NCBI GenBank assembly: GCA_963682175.1
Contig: OY821775.1
Span: 36,020,053-36,084,052 of the forward strand
Origin: Triglochin maritima
Taxonomy: Eukaryota > Streptophyta > Magnoliopsida > Alismatales > Juncaginaceae
Length of the DNA stretch: 64,000 bases
Direction: 5' to 3'
Shown: positions 34,648-44,486 of the stretch, piece by piece
Layout of the letters: each line of letters begins with the position of its first letter
Numbering within the stretch: position 1 is the stretch's first letter
Notes under the pieces: model-generated
Seen by the model: the letters and a program-made list of their open reading frames with translations, nothing else
Database searches by the model: none
Told to the model about the DNA's origin: nothing
Program-made: the position numbers and the translations under genes

Positions 34648-36225
34648 AATACCCCCACACCTAAGTTTTTGCTAGTCCCGAGCAAAACAAAGAAAGAGAA
34701 AAGCAAACGAGAAACAAGAAGTCCTAACTCACTTTCGTAGGAATCACGGTTGCACTTAGCACGTGCAACAAGCCGTTAAACCTCCTTGTTGCCAAGGAGG
34801 AGGAGTGTTGTCTCCTGAGGGTTTCAGCGGATATACTTACAAAATCCAAACAAGATGCATTATTCAATCTAGACACTCGACTCGTTGGACAAATTTTGTC
34901 GATCATTGGGCGCGGTAATCCTACGAGCCGACTCTATATAGGTAATTAGTCCACACACCTAATATAATGAACCATTCGTGCAAGTTAAATAAGGAATTAA
35001 GTGAAAGACATGGACAACCTCAACATCCTCAAGTGATACAAAGTGTAAAGTCCATTAAGGTTCTGATTTGGAATTTTTTTATTTTTGTTTCTTTTCTTTT
35101 TATTAGTTTGAGCTTCATTCTCCCAGGTTCAGGTTTCGTGCATCATTGCCCATGAGGACTTACACTATCACGTACACCTTTCCCCAAATCTCCACATAGG
35201 GCAATCCCTACCACCCGTGTAACGAGAGTTCGGTCGGCGCAGCCCAAGTCAGATGACTGGAAAGCACCAGGCACAAAGTCCCCTCAGACCTACTTTCCCG
35301 AGTGATAGGAGCCGTGCGAGAAGAGAGAACACATACTCAGTTATTTCTTATCTACACATGAACCAAAACCCCTACACTTAATGTCTCACAACAAGATTTA
35401 AAGGGTCATTGACAACAACAAACTTCCTTAAGTTAACAGACACGAATTATTGACTCATTAGGTTCAGGGTGGACTTATTTAAATGTTTGTGCACTGAAAC
35501 CCTATGATTACTCATCCTCAAGGGAAAACTGGGGTGCATCCTAACGACTCGATAAATCCTAAAGCCACTGTACTAGATATCCTAATGCATCAAGTTCAAG
35601 ACAATTTTGGGAGCTTTCTTTTTTACTTTGACTCTCAACGGTTTTGCACATGTTAAACACACACAAAACCCACAAAACATTTTCTTTCGCAAACACATGA
35701 AGATTTTGAAAGAAATGTGAAAATTTTGAAGCACTAGGCAAGCAAAAGAAGACAAGTCACCCAAGGATCATGGCAAACAGATATATCGATATTAAATGCA
35801 GCACACTAACATGACCCTAATCATGGACACAAAAGAAAATAAAATCAAAGGAAAAAAGACTCAACTATGTACACACGTAAAACACCCCCTCACACCTACT
35901 TCATGCATTGTCCTCAATGAATGTGAGCAAGATACTACATGGATTTATGCATGAAAAAGGAGAGATCTCACCAACATGAAGTACAAAGGGAAGTTCAAGG
36001 TCATGTTGATGGATACAAACCCGAATTCCCTCAAAACCTGTGAGATGCTAAAGAAAGGATACAAATACGTGAAAGAAATGTAGCCCAAATACACAAGGGT
36101 TGGAGCCCACAACAATCGATGCTCACTGAAGGAGTCTTTTATTGTACTTTTTTTATAACTATGTACAAACATAAGTTCCCATCTTCATTTGTCAAAAGAC
36201 ATCAAATGGGAACCTCAAGAGTGGG
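34648..36225 (-). other. A copy 2, 3' untranslated region
   Basis: Non-coding and collinear with 25265-27028 and 53472-54990. No ORF shared between the copies. ATACCCCCACACC next to the LTR reads GGTGTGGGGGTAT on the minus strand, a likely polypurine tract. Confidence 0.8.
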
Positions 36226-36810
36226 TCAATGCACTTGCAAAGGGAACATGACACCTCGCGGGGCCAAAATACTCATGCGTGCGCCCCCTTCACAAAGAGC
36301 ACAAGATGAAATGAGAGGTTCATTAATTGGACGCAAAGGTGTCTCATTCAAAGGATCAAACTGAAAGAGCTTGAACCTCTCAAGAGTTTGGGAAATAAGA
36401 GGCAACAAAAAAAGAGTTTCTCCAGTTACGATGCTGAAGTTATGATCGTCAATCCAAACTCTCCAACCAACAGGCTGGTGCGTCGGAACAAGGTCAAGAA
36501 TCTCGTTAGGCATGCCCGACACACCAGGCGAACAAAAGGTAGGTCCCATACTCAAGGTATCCTCCAAGGAACTCCTAATACCCTCATGAGCAATGTTGTT
36601 TTTTGATGTTCCATCATTTCCAAGGTGATCAGGAACAATAGTGAGAGGCAAACTCTCATCAAGTCCTATGAGATTAAGGGTACTAGGGAGCTCTTGCTCC
36701 GCCAAAGGTGAGTCCTTAGGAGGTACAACAATAAGATCATATGGCTCAAGGGCCACGGGACAAAAAGGTAAGGCACAATCATGTGCCGACTCGTAATGAA
36801 GCTTGTCCAT
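36226..36810 (-). pseudogene. A copy 2, RT-derived deletion ORF
   Basis: A 194-residue open frame. The first part (PVALEPYDLIVVPP) resembles the VALEP repeat region in copy 3 at about 55300-55400. Near residues 110-150, NEILDLVPTHQPVGWRVWID and then LLPLISQTLERF resemble the Athila-type RT start (NEL.PT...GWR.CIDYR and FPLPFIDQMLERL), with key positions changed, for example the Cys-Ile-Asp-Tyr core to Trp-Ile-Asp-Asp. The remaining RT is absent and an unrecognised tail follows. The same arrangement is present at 27029-27364, so it predates both copies. It lies 7 bp after the gag frame. Confidence 0.65.
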
Positions 36811-36817
36811 GTTATTC

Positions 36818-37648
36818 TCAAGAGTGGGTCAATGCACTTGCAAAGTGATCATGAATTGAAACCCCAAGTCCCTTAGACTGACTAGACGTTTCACTTTGAA
36901 AGATTGTGCTTTGAATTTGTGGATGTGGTGGTGACGGTTCGATATCAAAAGATGAATCCTCATGTTGACAAGAAAAGTTACTCTCCTCACATTCACGTAA
37001 TTGCTGCGGCATTTGACTCACTTGCAGTGCCATATTTTGTATGGACTGTTGAGTGGTTTCCATGAACGTAAGGAAAGTTTGTTTCAAGGAATCAGGTATG
37101 CGGTCAACAATGAGGTCCAAGTCAGAGCTTGGGAATTTTTGGGGCTGGGTGTTGATGGGCTGAGAATGAGTCCAATGATTTGAAGTGGGGTGTTGGTAGA
37201 ATTCTGGGTATTCGGGAGGAGGATACTGGGGTGAAAATGAAGAAATAGAATTTGAATAAGAATTGTCTCCCCAAGAATTCATCCCTCTCGGGTTGTACGC
37301 GGATGCATAATGGTCATAATGAGCATTTTGGGAAAATGTGTGCTCATACTCAGGCTCAGGGGCAACATAAGGACATTCCCCGATAACATGACCACTCAAC
37401 CCACAACACTCACACGGTGTGGCTATTGGAGCCACCGGTGCACCCATGTCATCTACCACATGCATGAAAGAGGCCAAAGGTTCTTGTAATGTCTGAGTTT
37501 GATGACCAACATATGATCCGACGTAACTAGATGGTGGTTTAGCAGTCGGTGCCTCTCTCATACTACTCCAATATGAAGATTGCTCAGTCACACAATTAAG
37601 ATTGTCCCAACCATACGGGGTGTTAGTCTGAGCCACCCCAGGTTGCAT
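36818..37648 (-). pseudogene. A copy 2, gag (C-terminal part with zinc knuckle)
   Basis: A 276-residue open frame. A CCHC zinc knuckle, CECCGLSGHVIGEC, is at about residues 81-94. It is followed by HTFSQNAHYDHYASAYNPRG, a Tyr-Asn-Pro motif typical after the knuckle in Athila/Tat gag, then a Pro/Gln/Ser-rich stretch and a helical Gln-rich segment (MALQVSQMPQQLRECEE). The N-terminal capsid-like gag domain usual for the family is not visible upstream. It is intact as a frame but is part of a deletion derivative. Confidence 0.75.
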
Positions 37649-38836
37649 AAGTCCAGAATACCAGGAAGAATTGTCCTGGTCGCAACAATGATGTGGATGG
37701 TCGCCCCTTCAACCATCCATCTCAACAAAGAACTCTCGAGTCGATCACTCTAACCACCACGAGGTTAAGCTTGCAAAAAGTGCTCGACTCGACCCTAAAA
37801 CGCTACCAGAGAGTGTAAAGGGGAGGAGACTATAACGTAGAAGTAGGTGAGAAAACGATGACTCAGAGGAGAAGGGAAGAATCCCTAAATCTAGCGTGGG
37901 TAACGGGATCAGGTAGAAGCCTAACTAGCAAGCATGACTCAAACAATGTAAGGCAATGGGTCCTTAGGCTAGACGACACCTAACTTCGAGGGCACTAGCC
38001 TCGACACGCCTCACCTCCCTACAACGAAGACCACAATGCCCAGCAAGTGATACCAGATCCGGAGATCCAATACCTCCTACTATCGACAAGGTAGGCAATG
38101 TCGATCAGGCCACGACGGTCTCAACTAGATTACTCTCCTAGTGCGTCCGAAATCTTAGGGCCAATGTCTACTTGCTTTTAGTTAAGGATTGATTAAGAGT
38201 GATTTTTGGGGCCAAGGAAAGGGTGATGAAATTCCCCACCTTATCTTTTATGGGACTGCCCCTCCTTAGTAGTGTTTTGATCCTAGATCTAGCAATCAAT
38301 CGCTCCAATCAAAATGCTCAACTCACTCTTGTCCTGATGCAATTCCTACTAACTAATGCATGGGCATACAAGATGCCTGAATGAGTGTAGTAAATGCGTA
38401 CCTCACGCCAGCGCTCAACAACTGAAGATAAAGCTAAAAGAAAAGATGACTATATGCCTAAGTCAAGTTCATGATCCGTGACCTAAACAAATAAGAGTGT
38501 CTAATATTTTACTTTGGATTTTAAGGCCAAGTTGATTAATGGGGGAGTGATTAATGATCTGGGAGAAAACTAGAAGTCACAGCATGCAAAATAGGGCTCC
38601 CAGATAATGAAAATGAAGAACAAAACTACCAGAAGAAAAATGGAAGCAAGAAGACCTCACCAGGCCGCCAATTGGCGGTCTCAGACCACTGATTGGCGGT
38701 CCCTTTTGATGTTCAGGTGCTCCAACTCCTCCAGTAGCCTCCCCGTGAACTCTAGGATCCCTGCAACTAAGAAAAACTGGAAACAAAAAATTAAAAGCTA
38801 CTCGAATCGTCCAAACCAAGGTCTGGACAGAGCACC
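37649..38836 (-). other. A copy 2, 5' untranslated leader
   Basis: Non-coding leader between primer site and gag. Matches the fragment at 20685-21130. Near 38662-38702 it holds a GGCCGCCAATTGGCGGT palindrome and a degenerate second copy. About 1.2 kb, unusually long for a leader, which suggests gag N-terminal coding has decayed or been replaced. Confidence 0.65.
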
Positions 38837-38854
38837 TCCCCATTAACGGCGCCA
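38837..38854 (-). other. A copy 2 primer-binding site, tRNA-Asp-like
   Basis: Minus strand TGGCGCCGTTAATGGGGA, starting six bases after the LTR end at 38861. Matches the Athila-type primer site TGGCGCCGTTGCCGGGGA except for the central bases. It sets the element's orientation. Confidence 0.85.
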
Positions 38855-38860
38855 AAAACT

Positions 38861-40401
38861 TGATTGATAGTTTTAATTAAAACTGCAACTGCACGGCCGC
38901 GTTGAAGCGGTGGTAAATACCGGTCGTCCACTGGGAGGTGTGTCGACGTTTGGTTTGTGCGAAGGCGAGTGGTAAAGAAATGAGAGAAAGGTTGATTACA
39001 CTAAAATACACAAAGATGCAAAAGAAAATGAAGATAAGCAACAAAACTAAACCTCATAGGGGGTAGAGAAAAAATGTGAATATAAAGAAGTGTGTGTGTG
39101 TGTGTGTTCAATTAAGCTCCTCACAACATGTAGTGCATGAAATCATAAAAATACATCCAACTTTGCCTCCACATGAATTAAGATAAGACTACATCATTAA
39201 AACATAGAAGACAATAATTGGAATGAGGCTAAATGAACTCATGTATAAAGACTAGACCCTACTATGCCTCCACATTAATTATGATAACTCAATATCATTA
39301 AAACATACAAAACAATAACTAAGGTAAAGGTAACAAGAGTACATACACTACAAACTGTGTTTCCAATATTAATTCCATCTATATCCTAACCTTATCATTC
39401 CCCATAAAATAGGTCCACTAATCAAAGCATAAGTTAAGCTTCATTCAAGAGCATTAGCATATCAAAGATAAGAGTGAAAACCAATTAGATGGTTATGAAA
39501 ATCATATAAAGCTCAAGGGATTAAGATAACACACACTTAATACACTACATGATCATATTACATATTTCTCCACCCCCCAAATGGGGATGGAACTACTCAC
39601 TACTCATTACACTGACTATATTAACAAAATGAAGCATAATACTAAAATGAAACTACACTAAGCAAGAAAGAAATACTAGATAAACTTAAAAGGAAAGGAA
39701 AGACTAAACAAGCATGCACAAATTAAAAGAAAAGATTAAAAGAAACTAGAACAATTATTTTATTAACAATGACTCACATTGAAGGTAGCATTCTTCTCCA
39801 CCTTGAGTTTTTACTTCAAGGATCGCTCCTTAGTAGAGAGAATGGCACCAAGCAATGGGTAGTTACAATGGAAGGTGAAGAGTTCTATTTATAGGCATGG
39901 AAAAAGCTAATCTGTGACAATCCCCCCATGTGGGACTAAACAAATACCAAAAATAGCCTAAACATCATCTAATACACGCTCTCCAGGAGTTTCATCGCAT
40001 CCGGGAAGATCCAGACCGCCAATTGGCGGTCTACAGGATCCAGATCCGTCTGGTTTTCATGCTGGGCTTTGCTTGATGTGTTTGTTGGTCTTTGATGCAT
40101 CTACTTTGTTTATTGGAGCTCCGACCCGAATCAAATTGTCAAAATACTCCCTCATGATGGTGTGGAGTTTTCTGTTTTGCTCTTAGGTCCTTCGGTCTTA
40201 CGTTAAGGTACTTCTGCCTTGCATCTTAGTCCCTAGGTCTCGCAATTAAGTCATTTTTCCCTGCTTTTGGGTCCTTTCATGTCTCTTCTCTTCAAACCTC
40301 TTTATTTCTGAAATTCAAACATAAAAATCGTCACGTAGCGTTGCTTAGGTGTAAGATAATGGATATAAGATACAAATATAAGCATGAAATGATGTCAATC
40401 A
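38861..40401 (-). repeat. A copy 2, 5' LTR (full length)
   Basis: 1541 bp, TGATTGATAG to GATGTCAATCA. On the minus strand a TATA-type GCCTATAAATAGAACTC is near 39895. The ACCGCCAATTGGCGGT palindrome is at about 40016. Near-identical in structure to 51902-53471. Confidence 0.92.
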
Positions 40402-41430
40402 ATGTACGTGTTGAAGCAATCCAGACCGCTGATTGGCGGTCTGGGACAGCTAATTAGTGGCCAGGATTTGTCTGATCCGGTCTGGATTTGCTTGGCTTGA
40501 TTCTTTCTTGATGTCTTGGTGTTTGGTGTGCCCAATTGGGTTGTTGATGGTTTGGCGTGGATTTAATTGCCAAAATACTCCTCATTAAGGTGTGGAGCTT
40601 CTTGATTTGCTCATTGATCCTTTTGGTTTTACATCCCTGTCCTTCTCTCTTTTATCTCAGTCCGTAAGTCTTGTAACTTAGTCATTTTTCTTGCTTTTGA
40701 GACCTTTTATGCATCTTCTCCTCAACCATATTTATTCCTGAAACACAAACACAAAACTCGTTACGTAACATTTTTGGGCTCAAAATAAAGGAGATAAAAC
40801 ACAAATATATGCATGATATGATGTCAATTAAGTATAGATCTACATCAAGCACATGAAATGACACAAATAAAAGAACCCATCACTATCGCATAATCTACAT
40901 CACCTCCACCCAAATGGGGTCAATCTACTCTCTACTCATAAAGCTCACTAATTATGCTAAGATTTAAGGAAACAAACATGCAAGACTAAAGGCACTAATA
41001 TCTAACTAAAAGAAGATATTTTATTTACATGACTTACATTAGAATGTGGCATTCTCTCCACCTCGAGTTTCGCTTCAAAGGCTTACTCCAAGTAGAAAGA
41101 ATGACCACCAAGCAATGAGTGTTTCACAAATGGGGGAGATGAGTTCTATTTATAGACATAAAAAAGGAAACTGGGGACAATCCCCCAATGTGGGACTAAT
41201 GAAACATTCCTAGAATAGACATAAACACATAATACACCCGGGCGAAATTTGGTTGCATTCTGGCCCATATGTTCCATCACTGGTAGATTTGGATCCGCCA
41301 ATGGTGGATCTTTTGGGTCAGATGCGACCAAAATTCTCACGTATGCTTAACTTCTTCAATTCTTCACGTGGGGTGCATCATGATCAGTCATTTCTGTCTG
41401 CGCCCGGATCTAATTGCCAAAATACTCTTC
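40402..41430 (-). repeat. A'-family LTR pieces joined head to tail
   Basis: 40402-40832 matches the first part of an A' LTR (minus strand starting TTAATTGACATCATATC at 40832). 40833-41430 matches the latter part, with its terminal AGTATAGATCTA at 40833. The two are in the same orientation with no internal sequence between them. The right edge, near CAAAATACTCTTCATG at 41430, abuts CACTA sequence. Confidence 0.65.
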
Positions 41431-41783
41431 ATGAAACAATTGCCTTGGGATTCTCTCAACATCAGAGAGCCCTCGTTGGTGGTCCCTCGTTTGGTAAATT
41501 TGAGGATGGATGTAGATGTTGTCTATTTGATGAAGATCCTGATCAAAGATTGGTGGGACACGACAAAGTTTATAAAATCTCTAAACACCACTTCAAAGAC
41601 GTGGAACAGGGAGAAGTGAAGGTTGCAGTGGGGAGTTGCTTAGATGTTGGTGCTCTGGTGCCAATTCTTGAAGAAGAGGTTGTTACCCTGGGCGATGCTA
41701 TCAGTGGGTTCCTTAAAGTGCCTCGTTATTTAGTAGAGCTAAATGACACACATGAGGTATACTTTAATTTTGAAAACCAATAA
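41431..41783 (+). pseudogene. CACTA ORF fragment, DUF8039-like
   Basis: The last part of a plus-strand frame encodes GEVKVAVGSCLDVGALVPIL followed by EEEVVTLGDAISGFLKVPRYLVEL. This resembles the region of plant CACTA ORFs that lies between transposase and Ulp1-like protease (valine-rich strand, Val-Gly-x-Ala, Trp/Val-Pro-Arg). The first part of the open frame (41253-41430) is LTR sequence and not part of the gene. A splice donor may lie near 41783. Family assignment is from motif memory and is tentative. Confidence 0.5.
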
Positions 41784-41879
41784 ATTTCGATTTTGTTAAT
41801 ATTTGTAGTTTTAACGTTTGTATATATATCGGTAAGGTTTCAAGCCCCCGGAGCAAAGAGTCACACAACCAACCTCTGA

Positions 41880-42890
41880 TCAACATTAATTTGCTACGAA
41901 ATAGGTGCGAAATGTTGTATCAAATAATGGTAGTCGGATTTATAAGTCGCCAAAGATGATGTTATGTAGTTCTTGGTGATGGAGCAATTGTGCATCATGA
42001 TTATCGACGTGCAAGTGAACTAAGTATTTTCTTGTGTATAAGATGAAATATATGGAATAATTTTAACATAATTATACTAGAATGTAATTTTTACTCTTGT
42101 ACATACCTATATGATTACGTATTTGGATTTGTGAGTCAATACACTTTTATATACGGGAATGACGGTAAATCGGGTGAGCTTGGGCTTCTTATGAAAGAAC
42201 AAGGAAAAAGATATTATCTACTCCCTTATCATGAGAGGTAAATTTGTTAATTCAAAGTAATTGGAATTTGATTTTGTAATCTTCTAATTATATATATAAA
42301 CAAAGCTCATTGGATGCCTGCCATTTTATGCCCAAAACTAATTTGGCATATTGGTTTGATCCTTTGGGGTCGACTAAACCAAGGGAATCCATAAAGAAAC
42401 TTGTAAATCTGTAAGTTCATTTTAATCATTGTATTTGTAATTCGTATATTTTTATTAGTATTATGGACTTTGTCTTAAATAACTAGTGCTACTCAGGACA
42501 ATGGGGGTTTACAAAGTGTTTGGTGGAATAAGAAAAACAAAAAATGTGGGAGTGACATGGCATGGAATGGGAGTAAGTACTTTCTCCCATTTTCGTTAAT
42601 TATGTTAAGTAATGGAACATATATTTAGTGAATTTATATCTTTGTAGTACCGCAAGCAGACTGGTAATAGAGAATGTGGTTACTACGTTATGAGATACAT
42701 GGAGGAAATCATCAAAATTGCACCTCAAAACGTAGCCCTATCTGAGGTAATATATCATTTTCAATTGTATAATTATAGTTTTATTATCTAGATATTAATA
42801 TTTTTGTACTTGTAATTTTATACCTCTTCCAAAAGAATAGCGATCCCTACTCGCAAAAGGAGCTCGATGATATTCACGAGTGATGGGCTC
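41880..42890 (+). pseudogene. Ulp1-like (C48) SUMO-protease-type gene carried by the CACTA
   Basis: Several exon-like pieces occur in order with AT-rich intron-like gaps. FLGDGAIVHHDYRRASELSI is near 41970. KSGELGLLMKEQGKRYYLLPYHER is at 42165-42240. AHWMPAILCPK, carrying the catalytic His, is at 42305. One base out of frame comes WFDPLGSTKPRESIKKLV, with the catalytic Asp. A piece ending VTWHGMG is at 42500-42572. TGNRECGYYVMRYMEEIIK, with the catalytic Cys, is at 42660-42720. A final DPYSKKELDDIHE ends at 42883. Such proteases are common passengers of plant CACTA elements and would cleave SUMO-type conjugates. The frameshift between His and Asp, if real, inactivates it. Confidence 0.82.
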
Positions 42891-43214
42891 TCTATTTTAT
42901 TACCAACATGTTATTGAAGTAACGGGTTCTTATATCATGAACTCTTTGTAATTAGACATGCAATTTTGTTTAACATGTTTCTTTGTATTACTAACATACA
43001 ATTTTTTCTTTAATATAATCAAGCATCTTTTTGAATGAATGTCAAGTGTTTGTATATATATGCTTGTGCATGAATGATTGTGTTTGTGTATGCTCATTGG
43101 ATGAATGTGTATTTGTGGATGAATGTGTTGTGCAGGATAAAAAAAATTGGTGCAGGATGAATGTGTTTGTTATGCAGGAAACTATGATTGTTCCATTTAG
43201 TATTTATTTATTTT
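42891..43214. other. 3' untranslated part of the CACTA
   Basis: AT-rich, with irregular TGTGTTTGT/GAATGTG repeats at 43040-43180. No exon. Confidence 0.5.
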
Positions 43215-43541
43215 AATCTGGTAAGGGTATAGACGTCGGTTATTAGGAAAATGCAACACGTATTCCATAATTGGAAGGATATAGATGTCGTTGTGAGTGA
43301 CAACCGACACTTATTCGTTAGGAATAGACGCCGGTTGTGCGTGATAATCGAAGTGTATTCTTTAGGATTAGACATCTGTCGTATGTTACAACCGACGTCT
43401 ATTCTTTAAGATTAGACGTCGGCCGTTGAGTGACGACGTCTAGGTATATATGACACATAGATAGACGTCAGGTTAGGGAAGTCATATATCCGATGTATAG
43501 AAGTCGTATATTCGACGTATATTCCCTTTTATGCACTAGTG
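43215..43541 (-). repeat. CACTA right subterminal and terminal repeats
   Basis: Copies of TAGACGTCGGTTGT and ACCGACGTCTATTC-type words recur near 43230, 43290, 43330, 43390, 43415, 43460 and 43490, in both directions, mirroring the left end. The element ends at GCACTAGTG (43541). Confidence 0.85.
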
Positions 43542-43619
43542 GACATCATTACTCATTATAAATGAGGGACAATGGTACAGTTGACCTACAATCCTTTCCC
43601 ACAGAATCTATATATAAAG

Positions 43620-44145
43620 AACTACTACTTTTATCCCCTCATGTAACAAGCAACTTTTAATAGTATTTACGTTATACATTTCTTATGTGAAAAGATGCAA
43701 TCTCATATCTTAGAATTCGTAGTTGCAGTGAAAACATTAATGACACAAACACAATCCAATAAGGTTTTCAATTGTTAGGTCATGTTCAATGTATGAAACC
43801 TTTCATACACTCGTGTTATTAAATGATAATATTTTATCAATATTTGTAGAACTACAATGTACTTTAATCAACACGACAATCTTTTCATGGTATAATAGTG
43901 TGCCATCCTAATTACCAAGATTGTCAACACTTTAGAGTTTCATGTTTGTTATGATATAGAGTTCTACAGTTCAAGAGCAAGGGCATCTTCCTGAACACAT
44001 CTATAAAACGTCAAACTCATAGAACAAAAGAAATATATATATATATATATACATATATACACACATACATATACCTTCAATTCATAAACATAACATGTAA
44101 AAAATATCAACAAAAGATAAGTTTTAGAACACAAAAACTAACATT
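43620..44145 (-). repeat. D-family LTR fragment, reverse orientation
   Basis: Its reverse complement parallels 44780-45060 of the D LTR: AATATTTGTAGArCTACAAT, AACACGACAATC against AACATGACAATC, and AGAGTTCTACAG against AGAGCTCTATGG. Ends not resolved. It is more diverged than the other repeats here and so probably old. Confidence 0.6.
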
Positions 44146-44168
44146 GGGGTCATGCATCCACAAAACTT

Positions 44169-44480
44169 TTGGAGGATCGGAACTCTACAATTCATATTGA
44201 GATTGAGTTTACACAAGGAGGCGTCTTGAAAGGAAAGAATGCCAAACACTTCCACAATTTCATTGAGATGATAGCCAGGAGGACACAGGTACTTCCTCTT
44301 TGCTATTCAAACTGGAGATTGGTGCCAAAGAAGGACAAGGATGTGGCATGAAGAAGGTGGGGGCAGCTGAAGAAGTGTTTGGAGAGAGATGGGCACAAAG
44401 TTGTTGGGGATCATGTTCCTGGAAGGTATAATCCTCCTTTCTCACCTTTCACGACCAATAAAGACATGCTTCCTGTTGAA
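44169..44480 (+). pseudogene. Plant transposase (Ptta/En-Spm-type) fragment
   Basis: The frame reads EFTQGGVLKGKNAKHFHNFI, then EMIARRTQVLPLCYSNWRLV and PKKDKDVA before a stop. This resembles the Gly-Lys-Asn-Ala ... Trp-x-x-Val-Pro pattern of the Ptta/En/Spm plant transposase domain that accompanies CACTA elements. It lies outside the GAC-bounded CACTA, so it comes from another element. A following piece (CLERDGHKVVGDHVP) is in a shifted frame. Short fragment; moderate confidence only. Confidence 0.45.
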
Positions 44481-44486
44481 TAGGTC

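Larger units (their letters stand above)
34057..40401 (-). mobile_element. A-family retroelement copy 2 (Ty3/gypsy Tat/Athila-like, non-autonomous)
   Basis: Minus-strand order: 5' LTR 40401-38861, primer site, leader, gag 37648-36818, gag/RT derivative 36810-36226, untranslated region, 3' LTR 34647-34057. The 3' LTR is 591 bp, shorter than the 1541-bp 5' LTR because of an internal deletion near 34610. Outer 5-bp flanks (AAACT and ATGTA) do not match, so it did not insert here as a simple single copy. Protease, most of RT, RNase H and integrase are absent. Confidence 0.85.
18927..43541 (+). mobile_element. CACTA (En/Spm) transposon, 24.6 kb with nested retroelements
   Basis: The left end CACTAATGCAGAATAG at 18927 and the right end read on minus, CACTAGTGCATAAAAG at 43541, match at 12 of 16 positions. 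Identical 3-bp duplications GAC flank it (18924-18926 and 43542-43544), as expected for CACTA insertion. Both ends carry subterminal repeats around TAGACGTCGGTTG. Inside, in order, are TNP2 N-terminal and central pieces, a DUF8039-like exon and a Ulp1-like protease, all damaged. Insertions account for most of the length: E solo LTR at 22520-24036 and A/A'/B sequence from about 24980 to 41430. It cannot make a transposase now. Confidence 0.9.

Noticed and set aside
36119..36364. Plus-strand frames opposite A gag (also 36388-36606 and 37001-37183)
   Set aside because: They are shadows of the minus-strand retroelement coding remnants.
41253..41430. First third of the 176-residue frame at 41253-41783
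   Set aside because: It matches A' LTR sequence (compare 46740-46810 in reverse), so it is not part of the CACTA protein.
18927..43541. Reading the Ulp1 gene and TNP2 pieces as separate host genes
   Set aside because: Matching termini, subterminal repeats and the GAC duplication place them in one CACTA element.
44030..44075. (AT)n and (CATA)n microsatellite as a feature of interest
   Set aside because: Short, common plant microsatellite with no special context.
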